From CAYXLI01 sp964464925 (GTDB lineage Bacteria; Acidobacteriota; Terriglobia; Bryobacterales; Bryobacteraceae), in contig CAYXLI010000031.1 in NCBI GenBank assembly GCA_964464925.1, positions 1-64,000 on the forward strand: a stretch of 64,000 nucleotides of DNA. Reading direction: 5' to 3'. Of this stretch, positions 24,862 to 34,700 are shown piece by piece. The first letter of the stretch is position 1; every line of letters begins with the position of its first letter. The translations under genes and the position numbers were made by a program. The notes under the pieces are model-generated. The model worked only from the letters and a program-made list of their open reading frames with translations. It was not told where the DNA came from and ran no database searches.

Positions 24862-26529
24862 CTACTCCACTCGGGACAGCTTCTGGTAAATTTCGCGCCC
24901 TTGAGCGATCCGTTTGAGAGCTTCAGCCTTGTTTTCAGGAGAAGGAAACTTCGCGTCGCGTTCTGCCCATTTTTCAAGGAAACTGAGCTGATCCAGAAAC
25001 AGACGCGCTGATTCGGCGGCTCGGGCCGGGCGGCCGGGCATGTCCAGGTAAATCGGAGAGGAATGCGCGAACACCGGCATTTTCCACCAGGTCGCGCCGT
25101 ATTCCAGCATCTTCTTACCGTGTGCCCGTGCCGCGATCCAACCGCCGCGGTCGACTTCGATCGTCTCGTCGATCGAAGCAGTGAAATGCGAGCCGGCCGG
25201 CTTGATCGTGCGGATCACCTTGCCGTTGTGCAGGATTTCAAGCTGTTCATAGGGTTCGAGCGATTGTGCGCGTGCCCGCACGCGAAGGGCGGCTTTGCCG
25301 GGCGAAAGGTGCAGCGTCTCACCGGGCAGTTGCCCGTTCACGCTGAACTCAAGCAGCGGATAATCACTCGCGAACGTGTGACCCTTACGGATCCCTTCGA
25401 TCCAGGAATCGTACGTCAGCGCTCCGTCAGTCTTCACGTAGGTCCGCGCGCTGCCCATGGGCGGATTCAAGGCCATCTTGTCGGAACCGGAAGACATCGC
25501 CAGCCGGAATCCGCAATTCAGGTAGTGATAGTACACATCGACGGGAGCAAGAGAATACACGCGAGGTCCGTACATCTTGTAAACCTCGACTAGCACCGGA
25601 TGGTGTTCGAAGGGATTGCCGGTCGTTAAGAGATCGATGGAGTCGATCCTTCCCAGCGCAATGTCCAGAGGCGCTTCCAGTGACGGATAGGGCCAGTGCG
25701 CCCAACTCACCAGCGCGCCTTGCGCATGCGCGTCGTCCGCGGCATCCATCATCATGGGCCAGTCGAATCCGCCGGCTCCGCTTTCGCGTAATCCGCCTAC
25801 GGAGACGGGCCAAACGATGCTCTTGAGATTCTGAAATATAAGATGCGCGAGCAGGCCGTGGCGAAATTCCTCGCCGACTTTCACGAAATAGCGTGAGTCG
25901 CTAACCGGAGACAGCTTTCCGGTGAAGTGCTCGATGTTTTCGAAGTGACCGTCACCCGGGCGGCCGGTCTTATATCCGCTCTTCAGGAGCAGCAGGCTGC
26001 ACACGCGTAAGCCTTCGCACTCCATTTGGTAGCGGATACCGGAAGGACCCGGGAAGTGCATATGGGTATCTCCGGGATACCAGCCGCGCGCTTCGAAGTC
26101 GTCGAACTTCTTAAGAGGGAGCACGACCGTCGAACGTTCCGGCTTTTCGACGTTCACCGGCAGATCGATCGTCTCATACTCGTAGCCCTTGTTCGCGTGA
26201 AATTTGTAGTGGCCAGGCGGCAGGTCGATCTCCGTTCCGTCGTACACCAGCGCGTGGACTTCGAGAGGCGAAGCTTGTCCGTCGCCCAGGATGAGATCGT
26301 TCGCATTGCGTTTCGACATGTCGGGAGTGGGCAGGTGACCCAGAGGGGCGAAATACTCGCCCGCAGAGTTTGTCACCCGCAGCCTGAGCCCGGTCGGAGT
26401 TCCGTCTTCGCTTCGGATACGCAGGGTCACCCGTGCCATTCCGGGTAACGGCTGGCGTGTAGCATAATCGCTGTAAGCAAGAAGCGCGCAGAACACAGCG
26501 GCGCCGGACAATCTCTTTATCACCGTCAT
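24862..26529 (-). CDS. CehA/McbA-type PHP-fold metallohydrolase, exported
   Basis: 555 residues with an N-terminal hydrophobic signal (SGAAVFCALLAYSDYA). A beta-sandwich precedes a PHP-like metallohydrolase domain starting at about 150 with WYPGDTHMHFPGPSG, and later SWAHWPYPSLEAPLDIALG and AMSSGSDKMALNPPMG. CehA/McbA proteins are named for carbaryl hydrolases, but most environmental members have unknown phosphoester or ester substrates. Its start codon overlaps the start codon of the divergent CRTAC1 gene (26527-26530), so the promoters of both must lie within each other's coding sequence, or one start is wrong. Confidence 0.8.
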   Translation of the reverse strand: MTVIKRLSGAAVFCALLAYSDYATRQPLPGMARVTLRIRSEDGTPTGLRLRVTNSAGEYFAPLGHLPTPDMSKRNANDLILGDGQASPLEVHALVYDGTEIDLPPGHYKFHANKGYEYETIDLPVNVEKPERSTVVLPLKKFDDFEARGWYPGDTHMHFPGPSGIRYQMECEGLRVCSLLLLKSGYKTGRPGDGHFENIEHFTGKLSPVSDSRYFVKVGEEFRHGLLAHLIFQNLKSIVWPVSVGGLRESGAGGFDWPMMMDAADDAHAQGALVSWAHWPYPSLEAPLDIALGRIDSIDLLTTGNPFEHHPVLVEVYKMYGPRVYSLAPVDVYYHYLNCGFRLAMSSGSDKMALNPPMGSARTYVKTDGALTYDSWIEGIRKGHTFASDYPLLEFSVNGQLPGETLHLSPGKAALRVRARAQSLEPYEQLEILHNGKVIRTIKPAGSHFTASIDETIEVDRGGWIAARAHGKKMLEYGATWWKMPVFAHSSPIYLDMPGRPARAAESARLFLDQLSFLEKWAERDAKFPSPENKAEALKRIAQGREIYQKLSRVE

Positions 26530-28309
26530 GACAGCGGACTTTTATCACAGGCTCCATCGCGTACGCAAGCGAATCTTGCTATTTTCTGCCGTCCTGGCGG
26601 CGGCCCTGTGCTTCGGGCAGGGTATTTCGACGCGGAATGCGGCTCCAGCCGCGCGGGAAGCACCGTCAGGACGGCCATTTCCGGTGAAGTTTCTCGATAC
26701 GGCTGCAGCGGCCGGATTGAACATGCGTTTCGTTTCCGGCAACGAGCAGTCGAAGAAATACATCATCGAGGCGAACGGAACTGGTGTGGCCTTTATCGAT
26801 TTCGACCGCGATGGCCGTCAGGATATCTTCCTGGTAAACGGATCGAGGCTGGAAGGCTTCCACGGAAGTGCTCCTCCCACCAACCATCTGTATCGAAACG
26901 AAGGGAATGGTAAGTTCCGGGACGTCACGCGCGAAGCCGGCATGCTGCTCTCCGGATGGGGCAACGGTGTTTGTGTCGGCGACATCGATAACGACCGTTA
27001 CGAAGATCTGTACGTCACCTATTGGGGTAAGAACGCGCTCTTCCGAAACGATCGTGGGAAGTTTGTGGACATCGCCGAAAAGAGCGGGGTGGCCGGAGAT
27101 GGAAAGCAGTGGAGCTCCGGCTGCACATTCCTCGATTATGACCGTGACGGTTTTCTTGACCTGCTGGTCACCAGCTATCAGACCTTCGATCTGGAGAAGA
27201 CCCCCGCGCCTGGAAACGGAGCAAACTGCGAATGGAAAGGCATGCCGGTGTTCTGCGGGCCGCGCGGTCTTCCTTTCGGCAAGGTGACTCTGTATCACAA
27301 TCGCGGGGACGGTACTTTTGAGGATGTCTCAATCAAATCGGGTGTGCGCAGTGTCGAAGGGTTCTACGCATTCACTGCCGTGGCCGCGGACTTCAATGGC
27401 GATGGTTGGATCGACGTCTACATTGCCTGCGATTCCACGCCGAGCCTGCTGTTCCGGAATAACAAAGACGGCACGTTTTCTGAGATCGCTACCGAGACGG
27501 GCCTCGCCTTCAATGAGCACGGCTTCGAGCAGGGGGGCATGGGCATCGCCGCCGGAGATATCGATAACGATGGGCGGCTCGACATTCTCAAAACAAATTT
27601 TGCAGGGGATTATCCAAACGTTTACCACAACATCGGCAGGGGCATTTTTGAAGACGTTGTCATGAAGGCGCGTCTTGCGGTCAATCCCCAATATGTCGGA
27701 TGGGGCGTCGGCCTGGTCGATTTGGATAACGACGGCTGGAAGGACGTCTTCCAGGTGAACGGGCACGTCTACCCGGAACTGGACCGGCGTGATGGCGTGG
27801 AGCGATATCGAAATCCGCGCCTGGTTTACCGCAACCTGGGCAAGGGCATTTTCGAGGACGTCAGTACAATGGCGGGCCCGGGAGTGCAGGAGAAGAGGTC
27901 TAGCCGCGGCGCAGCCTTCGGCGATTTCGATAATGATGGCGATATCGACGTGTTGATCATGAACATGGGCGAGGCTCCGTCGCTGTTGCGCAACGATCTG
28001 AGCAGCTCCAATCGGTGGATTAAGATCGATCTCCAGGGTACGCGGTCGAACCGGAGCGCGATTGGTGCTGCGGTGAGTATCGAAACCGCAAAATCCAAGC
28101 AGACGGATGTTGTGCTGAGCCAGTCGAGCTATATCTCGCATAACGATTCGCGGCTGCATTTTGGCTTAGGCGACGAGACGGCGGTCACGAAAATCACTGT
28201 GCGTTGGCCGAACGGCGAAACCGAGGTCTTCCCCGGATCGGCAGCCGGCAAACTGGTGCGATTGGTGGAGGGAAGTGGTAAGACAACGCCACTCGAGTTG
28301 CCGCGCTAG
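26528..28309 (+). CDS. CRTAC1-family FG-GAP/VCBS repeat protein with ASPIC/UnbV domain
   Basis: 593 residues, exported (RILLFSAVLAAALCFGQG). It has seven or more FG-GAP/VCBS beta-propeller repeats with Ca-binding loops of D-x-D-x-D/N-G type (DFDRDGRQDIF, DIDNDRYEDLYV, DYDRDGFLDLLV, DFNGDGWIDVYI, DIDNDGRLDIL, DLDNDGWKDVFQV, DFDNDGDIDVLI), ending in the ASPIC/UnbV domain (SRLHFGLGD, VRWPNGETEVF). The family is common in Acidobacteria and Planctomycetes as extracellular or adhesion-type proteins of unknown role. It overlaps the next gene (TPR) by 35 bp, so the two form a translationally coupled pair. Confidence 0.9.
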   Translation: MTADFYHRLHRVRKRILLFSAVLAAALCFGQGISTRNAAPAAREAPSGRPFPVKFLDTAAAAGLNMRFVSGNEQSKKYIIEANGTGVAFIDFDRDGRQDIFLVNGSRLEGFHGSAPPTNHLYRNEGNGKFRDVTREAGMLLSGWGNGVCVGDIDNDRYEDLYVTYWGKNALFRNDRGKFVDIAEKSGVAGDGKQWSSGCTFLDYDRDGFLDLLVTSYQTFDLEKTPAPGNGANCEWKGMPVFCGPRGLPFGKVTLYHNRGDGTFEDVSIKSGVRSVEGFYAFTAVAADFNGDGWIDVYIACDSTPSLLFRNNKDGTFSEIATETGLAFNEHGFEQGGMGIAAGDIDNDGRLDILKTNFAGDYPNVYHNIGRGIFEDVVMKARLAVNPQYVGWGVGLVDLDNDGWKDVFQVNGHVYPELDRRDGVERYRNPRLVYRNLGKGIFEDVSTMAGPGVQEKRSSRGAAFGDFDNDGDIDVLIMNMGEAPSLLRNDLSSSNRWIKIDLQGTRSNRSAIGAAVSIETAKSKQTDVVLSQSSYISHNDSRLHFGLGDETAVTKITVRWPNGETEVFPGSAAGKLVRLVEGSGKTTPLELPR

Positions 28310-29330
28310 GGCCGTCCTCGCATTCCTGGCCATCTGTGCGATTCTGCCGGCCCAATCCCCAGATGCTACAGCTCTGTCGGAGAAAGCGCGCGAGCTTGCG
28401 TCCCAGAAGCGGTTCGCGGAAGCAGAAGACCTATGGAACCAGGCGATTCGCCTTTCGCCGAAGTATTATCCGGCTCTCTTTAATCTTGGTTATTACTACT
28501 TTCAGCAGCAGCGATTGGCAGAGGCCGTTCCGGTGTTGCAGCGCGCGGCTGCCGCTGCTCCCGCCGAATTCAATGCGCCTTATCTGCTCGGCGTGGCATT
28601 GGCGAAGCTCGGCAAATCCACGGAAGCGCTGCGAGCATGGCGTGATGCGTTGCGCATCCAGCCTGAGAATCTGCGGCTGATGCAGGTGATGTCGGTGGAA
28701 TATTCAAAGGGGCGCTACTTCGGAGAGGCCGCTGCCCTGGCGAAGCGGGCACTCGCGTTAAATCCCGACGACTTGAATCTCTACCTCCTAGCCATCAAAG
28801 CGATGCAGGATGCCGGCGACTATGCGGGCGCCGGAGACCTCGCGAAGCGAGCCGCGGCGCGTTTCCCTGAATCCGCCCGCGCCAACTTCGAGTATGCCTT
28901 TCACCTGCAAAAGGACGGGAAAATTCCCGAGGCGCTGGAACGTCTCAAGTTGGCGATGAAGGCTGATCCGGCTTACGAAGAACCGTTCTTCTTCTATGGA
29001 AATTTGCTGGCCGACGAGGACCGGAACGAAGAAGCAATCCCCTATTTGCGGAAAGCTATTGAGGATAGGAATGATTACGTTCCGGCGCGAGTGGTGCTTG
29101 CGCGAGTCCTTATGAATCTGCAGAAGTGGGACGAGGCGATTACGCAGTTGCACGAAACCATCCAGCTCGATCCCAAACATCCCCAGCCGCACCTGTTGCT
29201 GTCCCAGATCTACTTCCGTTTGGGAGACGAGGCCAAGGCGAAAACGGAGAAAGAGACTTCATTGCGGCTGCGTCGGGAAAACCCCACGATCCTGGAGGCC
29301 CAGCAATCGCGTCCGTTTCCCGGAAAGTAG
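28275..29330 (+). CDS. TPR-repeat protein, exported
   Basis: 351 residues. The signal peptide (AVLAFLAICAILPAQ) is followed by tetratricopeptide repeats over almost the full length (for example FAEAEDLWNQAIRLSPKYYP, then LFNLGYYYFQQQRLAEAVPV, KWDEAITQLHETIQLDPKHP). TPR proteins scaffold other proteins. The 35-bp overlap with the CRTAC1 gene repeats a gene order widespread in Acidobacteria and implies a joint function in the envelope. ATG 28275 keeps an intact signal peptide. Confidence 0.9.
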   Translation: MVRQRHSSCRARAVLAFLAICAILPAQSPDATALSEKARELASQKRFAEAEDLWNQAIRLSPKYYPALFNLGYYYFQQQRLAEAVPVLQRAAAAAPAEFNAPYLLGVALAKLGKSTEALRAWRDALRIQPENLRLMQVMSVEYSKGRYFGEAAALAKRALALNPDDLNLYLLAIKAMQDAGDYAGAGDLAKRAAARFPESARANFEYAFHLQKDGKIPEALERLKLAMKADPAYEEPFFFYGNLLADEDRNEEAIPYLRKAIEDRNDYVPARVVLARVLMNLQKWDEAITQLHETIQLDPKHPQPHLLLSQIYFRLGDEAKAKTEKETSLRLRRENPTILEAQQSRPFPGK

Positions 29331-29343
29331 TTTTTTTTGCGGT

Positions 29344-31197
29344 TCACACCGGGACCGTGAAATAGAATGTAGAACCGTGCGAGGGCTCCGATTCTACCCA
29401 GATCCGCCCGCCCTGGCGTTCGACGATTTTTTTGCAGACCGCGAGGCCAATGCCGGTTCCAGGAATTTCACTGCCGTGAAGGCGCTTGAGCGGCTGGAAG
29501 ATCCGCTCCTGGTCTTTCTTCGCGATTCCAACGCCGTTGTCTTTGATCGAAAACCGCCACTCGGCCTCATTCCTGTCTGCTGTGATGTGTATGCGCGGTG
29601 TCATCCCATCCCGCCGGTACTTAATTGCGTTCGAAATGAGATTCTGGAATAGCTGCTGAAAGAGCACATCGTCGCCCCGGACGCTTGTGGGAAGCTCCCC
29701 GTACGTCACCTCCGCATGTGCCTCCGAAATTTGTGGTCTGAGAGTTGTGAGCACGGCATCAATCACGCTTTTTACCCGGAGCGGTGTTGGCGCAGGTTGT
29801 TGCTCTCCGGCCTGAGCGTACTGCAGAAGAGCGCGGATGAGCTGCTCCATGTTGCCGACGCCCTCGGTAATCATTGCTAAAAAATCACTCGCGGTTTTGT
29901 CCGGCTGGCCCTGGGAGTGCCGGACCAGGAGTTCTGTAAAGCCCTTGATCATCCGCAATGGCGCTTGCAGATCATGGCTCACTACGTGGGCAAACTGGGC
30001 CAGTTCTTCATTGGACCGCTCCAGCTCACCAAGCAGCCGCTCGCGCTCTCGCTCCACCCTCTTGCGCTCATCGATGTTCTCCACCAGGCCCACAATCTCT
30101 CGCGGACGGCCCTCAGCGTCCCTGCGCAGGGTCGCCGTCGCCCGCGTCCAGATCACACGGCCGTGTTTGCAGAGATAGCGTTTCTCAATCGTGTAGGACG
30201 GAATCTCGCCGCGAAGAAGCTGTTCGTACACTTGCTGGTTGCGTACGCGGTCTTCGGGATGGGTCAGGTCGAGGAAGGTGATTCTTGCGAGTTCCTCAGG
30301 TCCGTAGCCGGTCAGGTCCTGGTATGCTTGGTTCGATTCCACGAGTAGACCTTCTACAGTGGTCAACACCATGCCGATCGGCGCTCGAGCGAAAGTGTTG
30401 CGGAATCGCTCCTCGCTTGCTAGCAGTTCCTCCTCTACGCGCTTTCGTTCACTAATGTCCCGAAAGTAGCACGATAGGCCACCGCCCGCCTCCGGGTAAA
30501 GGCTCACGTCAATCCAGCGACCAATGATAGGTGAGATCGTTTCATAGTGCACCGGTAACCGCCCGGCCATGGCCTTCAGGTGCATCTGATAGGACTCGCT
30601 CCCCACCGAGCCGGGAAACTCCGTCCAGAAGTGCCGTCCGAGTAGTTCCGCGCGCGGCCGATGCCATAACCCTTCGGTAATTCGACTGATGTAAGTGAAC
30701 CGGAACTCGGCATCCACGGAATAGAATGCATCGCTGATGCTTTCGAGAATGTCTGTGGTTCGCTTGTGCTCGGCTTGCGCTTGGGCAAGGAGCCGGTCAC
30801 GCTCCTCCTCACTTCTCTTGCGCTCCGTGACGTCGCGCATGACTTTAGTGAGACCGATCAACCGGCCTGATTTGTCGAAGACCGCCGTTACCACTCCATC
30901 GACGAAAAGGCGGCTCCCGTCCCTGCGCACGTGCCAGCGGGTGTCCGGCGCGCGGCCGTTCCGGATAGCCTGCTCGCGTTCCCTCTCCGGCGCGTTGCTC
31001 GCGATGTCTTCCGGAGTGAACAGGATCGACACTGGCCTGCCCACGAATTCATTTTCATCATAACCGAGCAGGCGCCGCACACCTTCATTCCACGTAGTGA
31101 GCTGGCCGTCGAGGTCCATGAGGAAAATAGCGTATTCGCCGAGCTCACCCACCAGCAGCCGATAAAGTTCCTCGTAATCGTGCGCGCCTTTCGCCAT
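29344..31197 (-). CDS. Triple-PAS histidine kinase
   Basis: 617 residues, no membrane segments. PAS1 about 10-125, PAS2 about 148-250, PAS3 about 262-380 (each ending in the DxTERKR-type linker), HisKA with phosphoacceptor His408 (VVSHDLQAPLRMIKGF), then HATPase_c about 505-617 (NLISNAIKYR, DNGVGIAKKDQERIFQPLKR, GTGIGLAVCKKIV). The DLQAPLR box and the KRLH insert are typical of phytochrome-like and Rcp1-coupled kinases. It is likely a cytoplasmic sensor of ligand or redox state. It lies about 100 bp downstream of a single-domain receiver that could be its partner. Confidence 0.93.
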   Translation of the reverse strand: MAKGAHDYEELYRLLVGELGEYAIFLMDLDGQLTTWNEGVRRLLGYDENEFVGRPVSILFTPEDIASNAPEREREQAIRNGRAPDTRWHVRRDGSRLFVDGVVTAVFDKSGRLIGLTKVMRDVTERKRSEEERDRLLAQAQAEHKRTTDILESISDAFYSVDAEFRFTYISRITEGLWHRPRAELLGRHFWTEFPGSVGSESYQMHLKAMAGRLPVHYETISPIIGRWIDVSLYPEAGGGLSCYFRDISERKRVEEELLASEERFRNTFARAPIGMVLTTVEGLLVESNQAYQDLTGYGPEELARITFLDLTHPEDRVRNQQVYEQLLRGEIPSYTIEKRYLCKHGRVIWTRATATLRRDAEGRPREIVGLVENIDERKRVERERERLLGELERSNEELAQFAHVVSHDLQAPLRMIKGFTELLVRHSQGQPDKTASDFLAMITEGVGNMEQLIRALLQYAQAGEQQPAPTPLRVKSVIDAVLTTLRPQISEAHAEVTYGELPTSVRGDDVLFQQLFQNLISNAIKYRRDGMTPRIHITADRNEAEWRFSIKDNGVGIAKKDQERIFQPLKRLHGSEIPGTGIGLAVCKKIVERQGGRIWVESEPSHGSTFYFTVPV

Positions 31198-31297
31198 CCC
31201 TTATTCGTCTCCATTCATTGAGATGAGTCGGCCAATCCACCTTGACCCGAAGTCTGGTGCCGTCCTGGACCTTCTTCGTCGTCGCAGGAAAGGCCGG

Positions 31298-31714
31298 TCA
31301 TGGCATCGTACTGCTTCCCTCGGCAACCTCCCGGACCACCGAACCCAACAGCATAAAGGCGTCCAGCTCCGAAGGCTTGCGAAAGTATCGGCTGATCCCC
31401 AGCGCGGCAACACGAGCCCGGTCCTTCGGCAGGTCCGATGAGCTCACCACAATCACAGGCGTATGTGTACACGACGGGTGCTTGCGAAATTCGCTCAGTA
31501 CCTGGTGGCCGTCTACCTTGGGCAGGTTCAAGTCCAGGAGCACGATGTCCGGGCACGCCGCTTCCCCTGGCTCACCCATGTGAGCCAGGAACTCCATTGC
31601 CTCGCCACCATCTCTTACGACGTGCAGCTCGTGGTCGATGTGATACTCTTCCAATGCTTGCTGGACCAGCAGGACGTCGCCAGGATTATCCTCTGCCAAA
31701 AGAATGCGCAACAC
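31298..31714 (-). CDS. Single-domain response regulator (Rcp1-like)
   Basis: 138 residues, a receiver domain only. Acidic pocket in LLAEDNPGDVLLV, phosphoacceptor Asp61 in DIVLLDLNLPKVDG, Ser/Thr switch in VIVVSSSDLPKDR, and Lys in YFRKPSEL. The EDNPGDV start and the long loop before LLDLNLP are features of Rcp1-type regulators that receive phosphate from phytochrome-like kinases. It starts 2 bp after the 1193-residue kinase stop, so the two are co-transcribed. There is no output domain, so it acts by protein contact or in a phosphorelay. Confidence 0.94.
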   Translation of the reverse strand: MLRILLAEDNPGDVLLVQQALEEYHIDHELHVVRDGGEAMEFLAHMGEPGEAACPDIVLLDLNLPKVDGHQVLSEFRKHPSCTHTPVIVVSSSDLPKDRARVAALGISRYFRKPSELDAFMLLGSVVREVAEGSSTMP

Positions 31715-31716
31715 GC

Positions 31717-34700
31717 TTATTGCCCCTCCACACGCGGAAGCGAGAAATAAAAGGTCGTCCCCTCGCCGGGTCTGCTTTCAGCCCAAATACGCCCACCGTA
31801 CCGCTCCATAATGCGCCTGCAGATAGCCAAGCCCAGCCCCGTGCCCGGGTACTCCTCTTTGTGCAGGCGCTTGAATAATCCGAATATGCGCTCGGCATAC
31901 TGCGGTTCGAAGCCGATACCGTTATCTCGCACAGAGACAATCCATTGGTCGCCATCCAGCTTGGCGGAAATGTGAATTTCCGGGCGCACGTCCTTCTTGC
32001 GGTATTTCAATGCGTTTGAGAGAAGATTCTGAAATACCTGGGCTATTTGTGTCGTTTCTCCCCGTACTATCGGCAGGGACTCCGCGGTGATCTGGGCACC
32101 GCTTTCCTCGATTCGGCTTCTGAGGACAGACAAGGCCTCACCGAATGAGGCTGAAAGATCCGCTGTGCCGAAGCGTTGTTCCTCGTCATGCACTATACGT
32201 GAGAATGTCAGCAGGTCTTGGATTAAAGCCTGCATCCGCGTGACGCCTTGCCGGACGAATCCCGCAAACTGGTTCATCGTCTCGTCCGCTTCGCCAACAC
32301 GCTTCAAAATCAGATGCGTGTAAATGTTGACCATGCGCAATGGCTCCTGCAGGTCGTGGCTGGCCACATAGGCGAATTCTTCCAGCTCACGATTCATCCT
32401 GCGAAGGTCCCCCTCTGTTTTTTGCTGCTGGGTGATGTCGGTGTTTGTGCCGAACCAGCGTACGGCGTACCCGCGATTATCCTTCACCGGCTCAACCCTG
32501 GTAAGGAAGGATCGAAACGTCCCGTCTGCGCTTCTGAGCGGGAAAACCATCTCGAAAGGCTCGCCGCTTTCAATCGCTATCTTCCACTTAGCGAGGACGC
32601 TAGGCAGCACGGCAGGATCGTGCACCTTCTGCCAGCCCCAGCCTTCTATCTCTTCGAAGGTCGTCCCCGTGTAGTCGTACCACCGTTGGTTGTACCAGAA
32701 GATGTGGCCCGTGTGGTCCGCCACCCACGCCAGATGCGGGATCGTCTCCGCTAGTGAGCGGAATTGCTGCTCACTATCCTCCACGTGCTTTCGCGCTCTC
32801 ACCAGGTCTGTCACATCTGTGGCATGGACGAAGGTTCCGTCGATCAGGCCATAGCTGTTTCTGGTAGGCAGGCACACAAAGTTGAGGTACACGTCTTCCG
32901 GAACCTCTTCACCGAGCCGCGCCGGAGCTTCATGGGCCACGTGCGCTTCCCCCGTCTGGAACACACGGTCCAGCATGCTGACATAGCCCTGCGAGGCAAG
33001 TTCCGGCACTGCATCGCTCGCCGCCTTCCCGACAATCGCTTCCTCATTTCGCCGCACAAGCCGGACAAAATCTTCATTGATCCACTCGAACCGATGCTCC
33101 GGCCCGCGAAGTACGGCAATGGCGGCCGGAGCCCGCAACAGAAGCTCACGCCAACGACGGCGGTCCTGTTCCACCAGTTCCTCGGCTTGATTTCGCGCCG
33201 TAATATCACGGGCGGACCCGGCAACCGCTTCCACTCGGCCATTTTCACCCAGAACCGGTACGAAGATGAATTCGTAAAACCCCGTTTCCCCGCTCGGCGC
33301 CGTATAAGGCGTCTGATCCCGTACTGGTTGTTTGCTGTGGATCACCTCCTGAATTTGTCTCTGTAAGTGCCGAGCGAGCTCCGGAGGGTAATCCAGTTCA
33401 TAGAAGTTTTTTCCCAAAGCTTCTTCGAGCGGCTTTTGCCAGAGCGCCAGCAGTGCGCGGTTTATATACGTGAACCGCCCTTCGAGGTCAAAGGTGTAGG
33501 CAAAGTCCGGTATGTGGGAAAGGACCGTGTCGAACGTGTGCCACTGCTGATGCAGATGAGCCTCCGCTTGCTTCCGGCCGTCGATGTCGATGTTCACGCC
33601 GATCATCCGCTCGGGTGCTCCGGTATCGTCGTAGAAGAACTGCGCCTGCCCGCGTAACCACCGCCGCGTCCCATTAGGCAGCACCGCCCGGAACTCGTAA
33701 GCGTACTCTGTCTGCTGTTTTTCGAGGCAGTTTCCTATCTCCGCAATGACTCGCTCCGCGTCTTCGGCCACCACCCTCTTGCTCCAGTCGTGGAGATGTC
33801 CCTCAAACGTTCCGTCAGGAACTCCATAGAGCGCCTCGAGCTCCGGAGTCCAGATGACGCGGTCCTCGTTCATCAGCCACTCGAAGCTCCCAATCCGGGC
33901 GGCTCTCTGTGCCAGCCGGAGCCGTCGCTCGCTTTCCTGCAATTCCTGCGCGACATGGGCCCGCTCAATGGACTCCCACCAGCGGTTGGCGACGAGCTGC
34001 ACCAGCTCCACTTCTTCCGGGAGCCACCGCCGGACTGTTTGTTGGTGCACGGCAACGGCTGAGACCAGCTTGCCCGCCTTGAAGAGCGGCACTGCGATAT
34101 AGGAACGGATTTTAGCTTGCCGGTATACGGGCAGCACGTCCGCTGCGTGTGGGTTTTTCTCTATGTCCTCTTCTACAACCGGCAAATTGCTTCGAATGGC
34201 CCTCGCGGCATCTTGGCCGAACATGCTGAGTGCATGGCGTCCCACCATCGTCACGAAACCGGGCCGGGTGTAGTCTCGAGTCACGTGGAGCGTCTCGCCG
34301 TCCTCGTCGACCGTCGCGTAGGCGCACCGGTCACAGCCGAGATGTTCAGTCAGCAAATGCGCTCCCGTCGCCATAATTTCCTCTGGCTGAACCAGAGGCC
34401 GGGTGGCATCATCCAGCCGGACCAGAAATGCATCCCGTTCCGTCTTCTTGCGTTCCCTCAGGTCCAGGATGAAAGCCGCCAGCTCGCCCGAGCCGTTCAG
34501 GGCCTCCAGCGCAGATGCTGCGACCAGGACGGGAACTCTCGTGCCATCCTTGGTTAAGTACACCGTTTCGTACGGAGCACATCTTCCTGTGGTTGCGAGC
34601 TGCTCCGCAGCTTCGGCATCCAACGCGGCGAACTCGGGAGGGGCCAGCCGGTCCCAGCGGACCAGTCCTGCTGCCACATCTTCCTCGGTGTAGCCGAGAA

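Noticed and set aside
27329..28159. 276-codon minus-strand frame inside the CRTAC1 gene
   Set aside because: Ile/Val/Asp-rich mirror of Ca-binding repeats on the other strand; not a separate gene.
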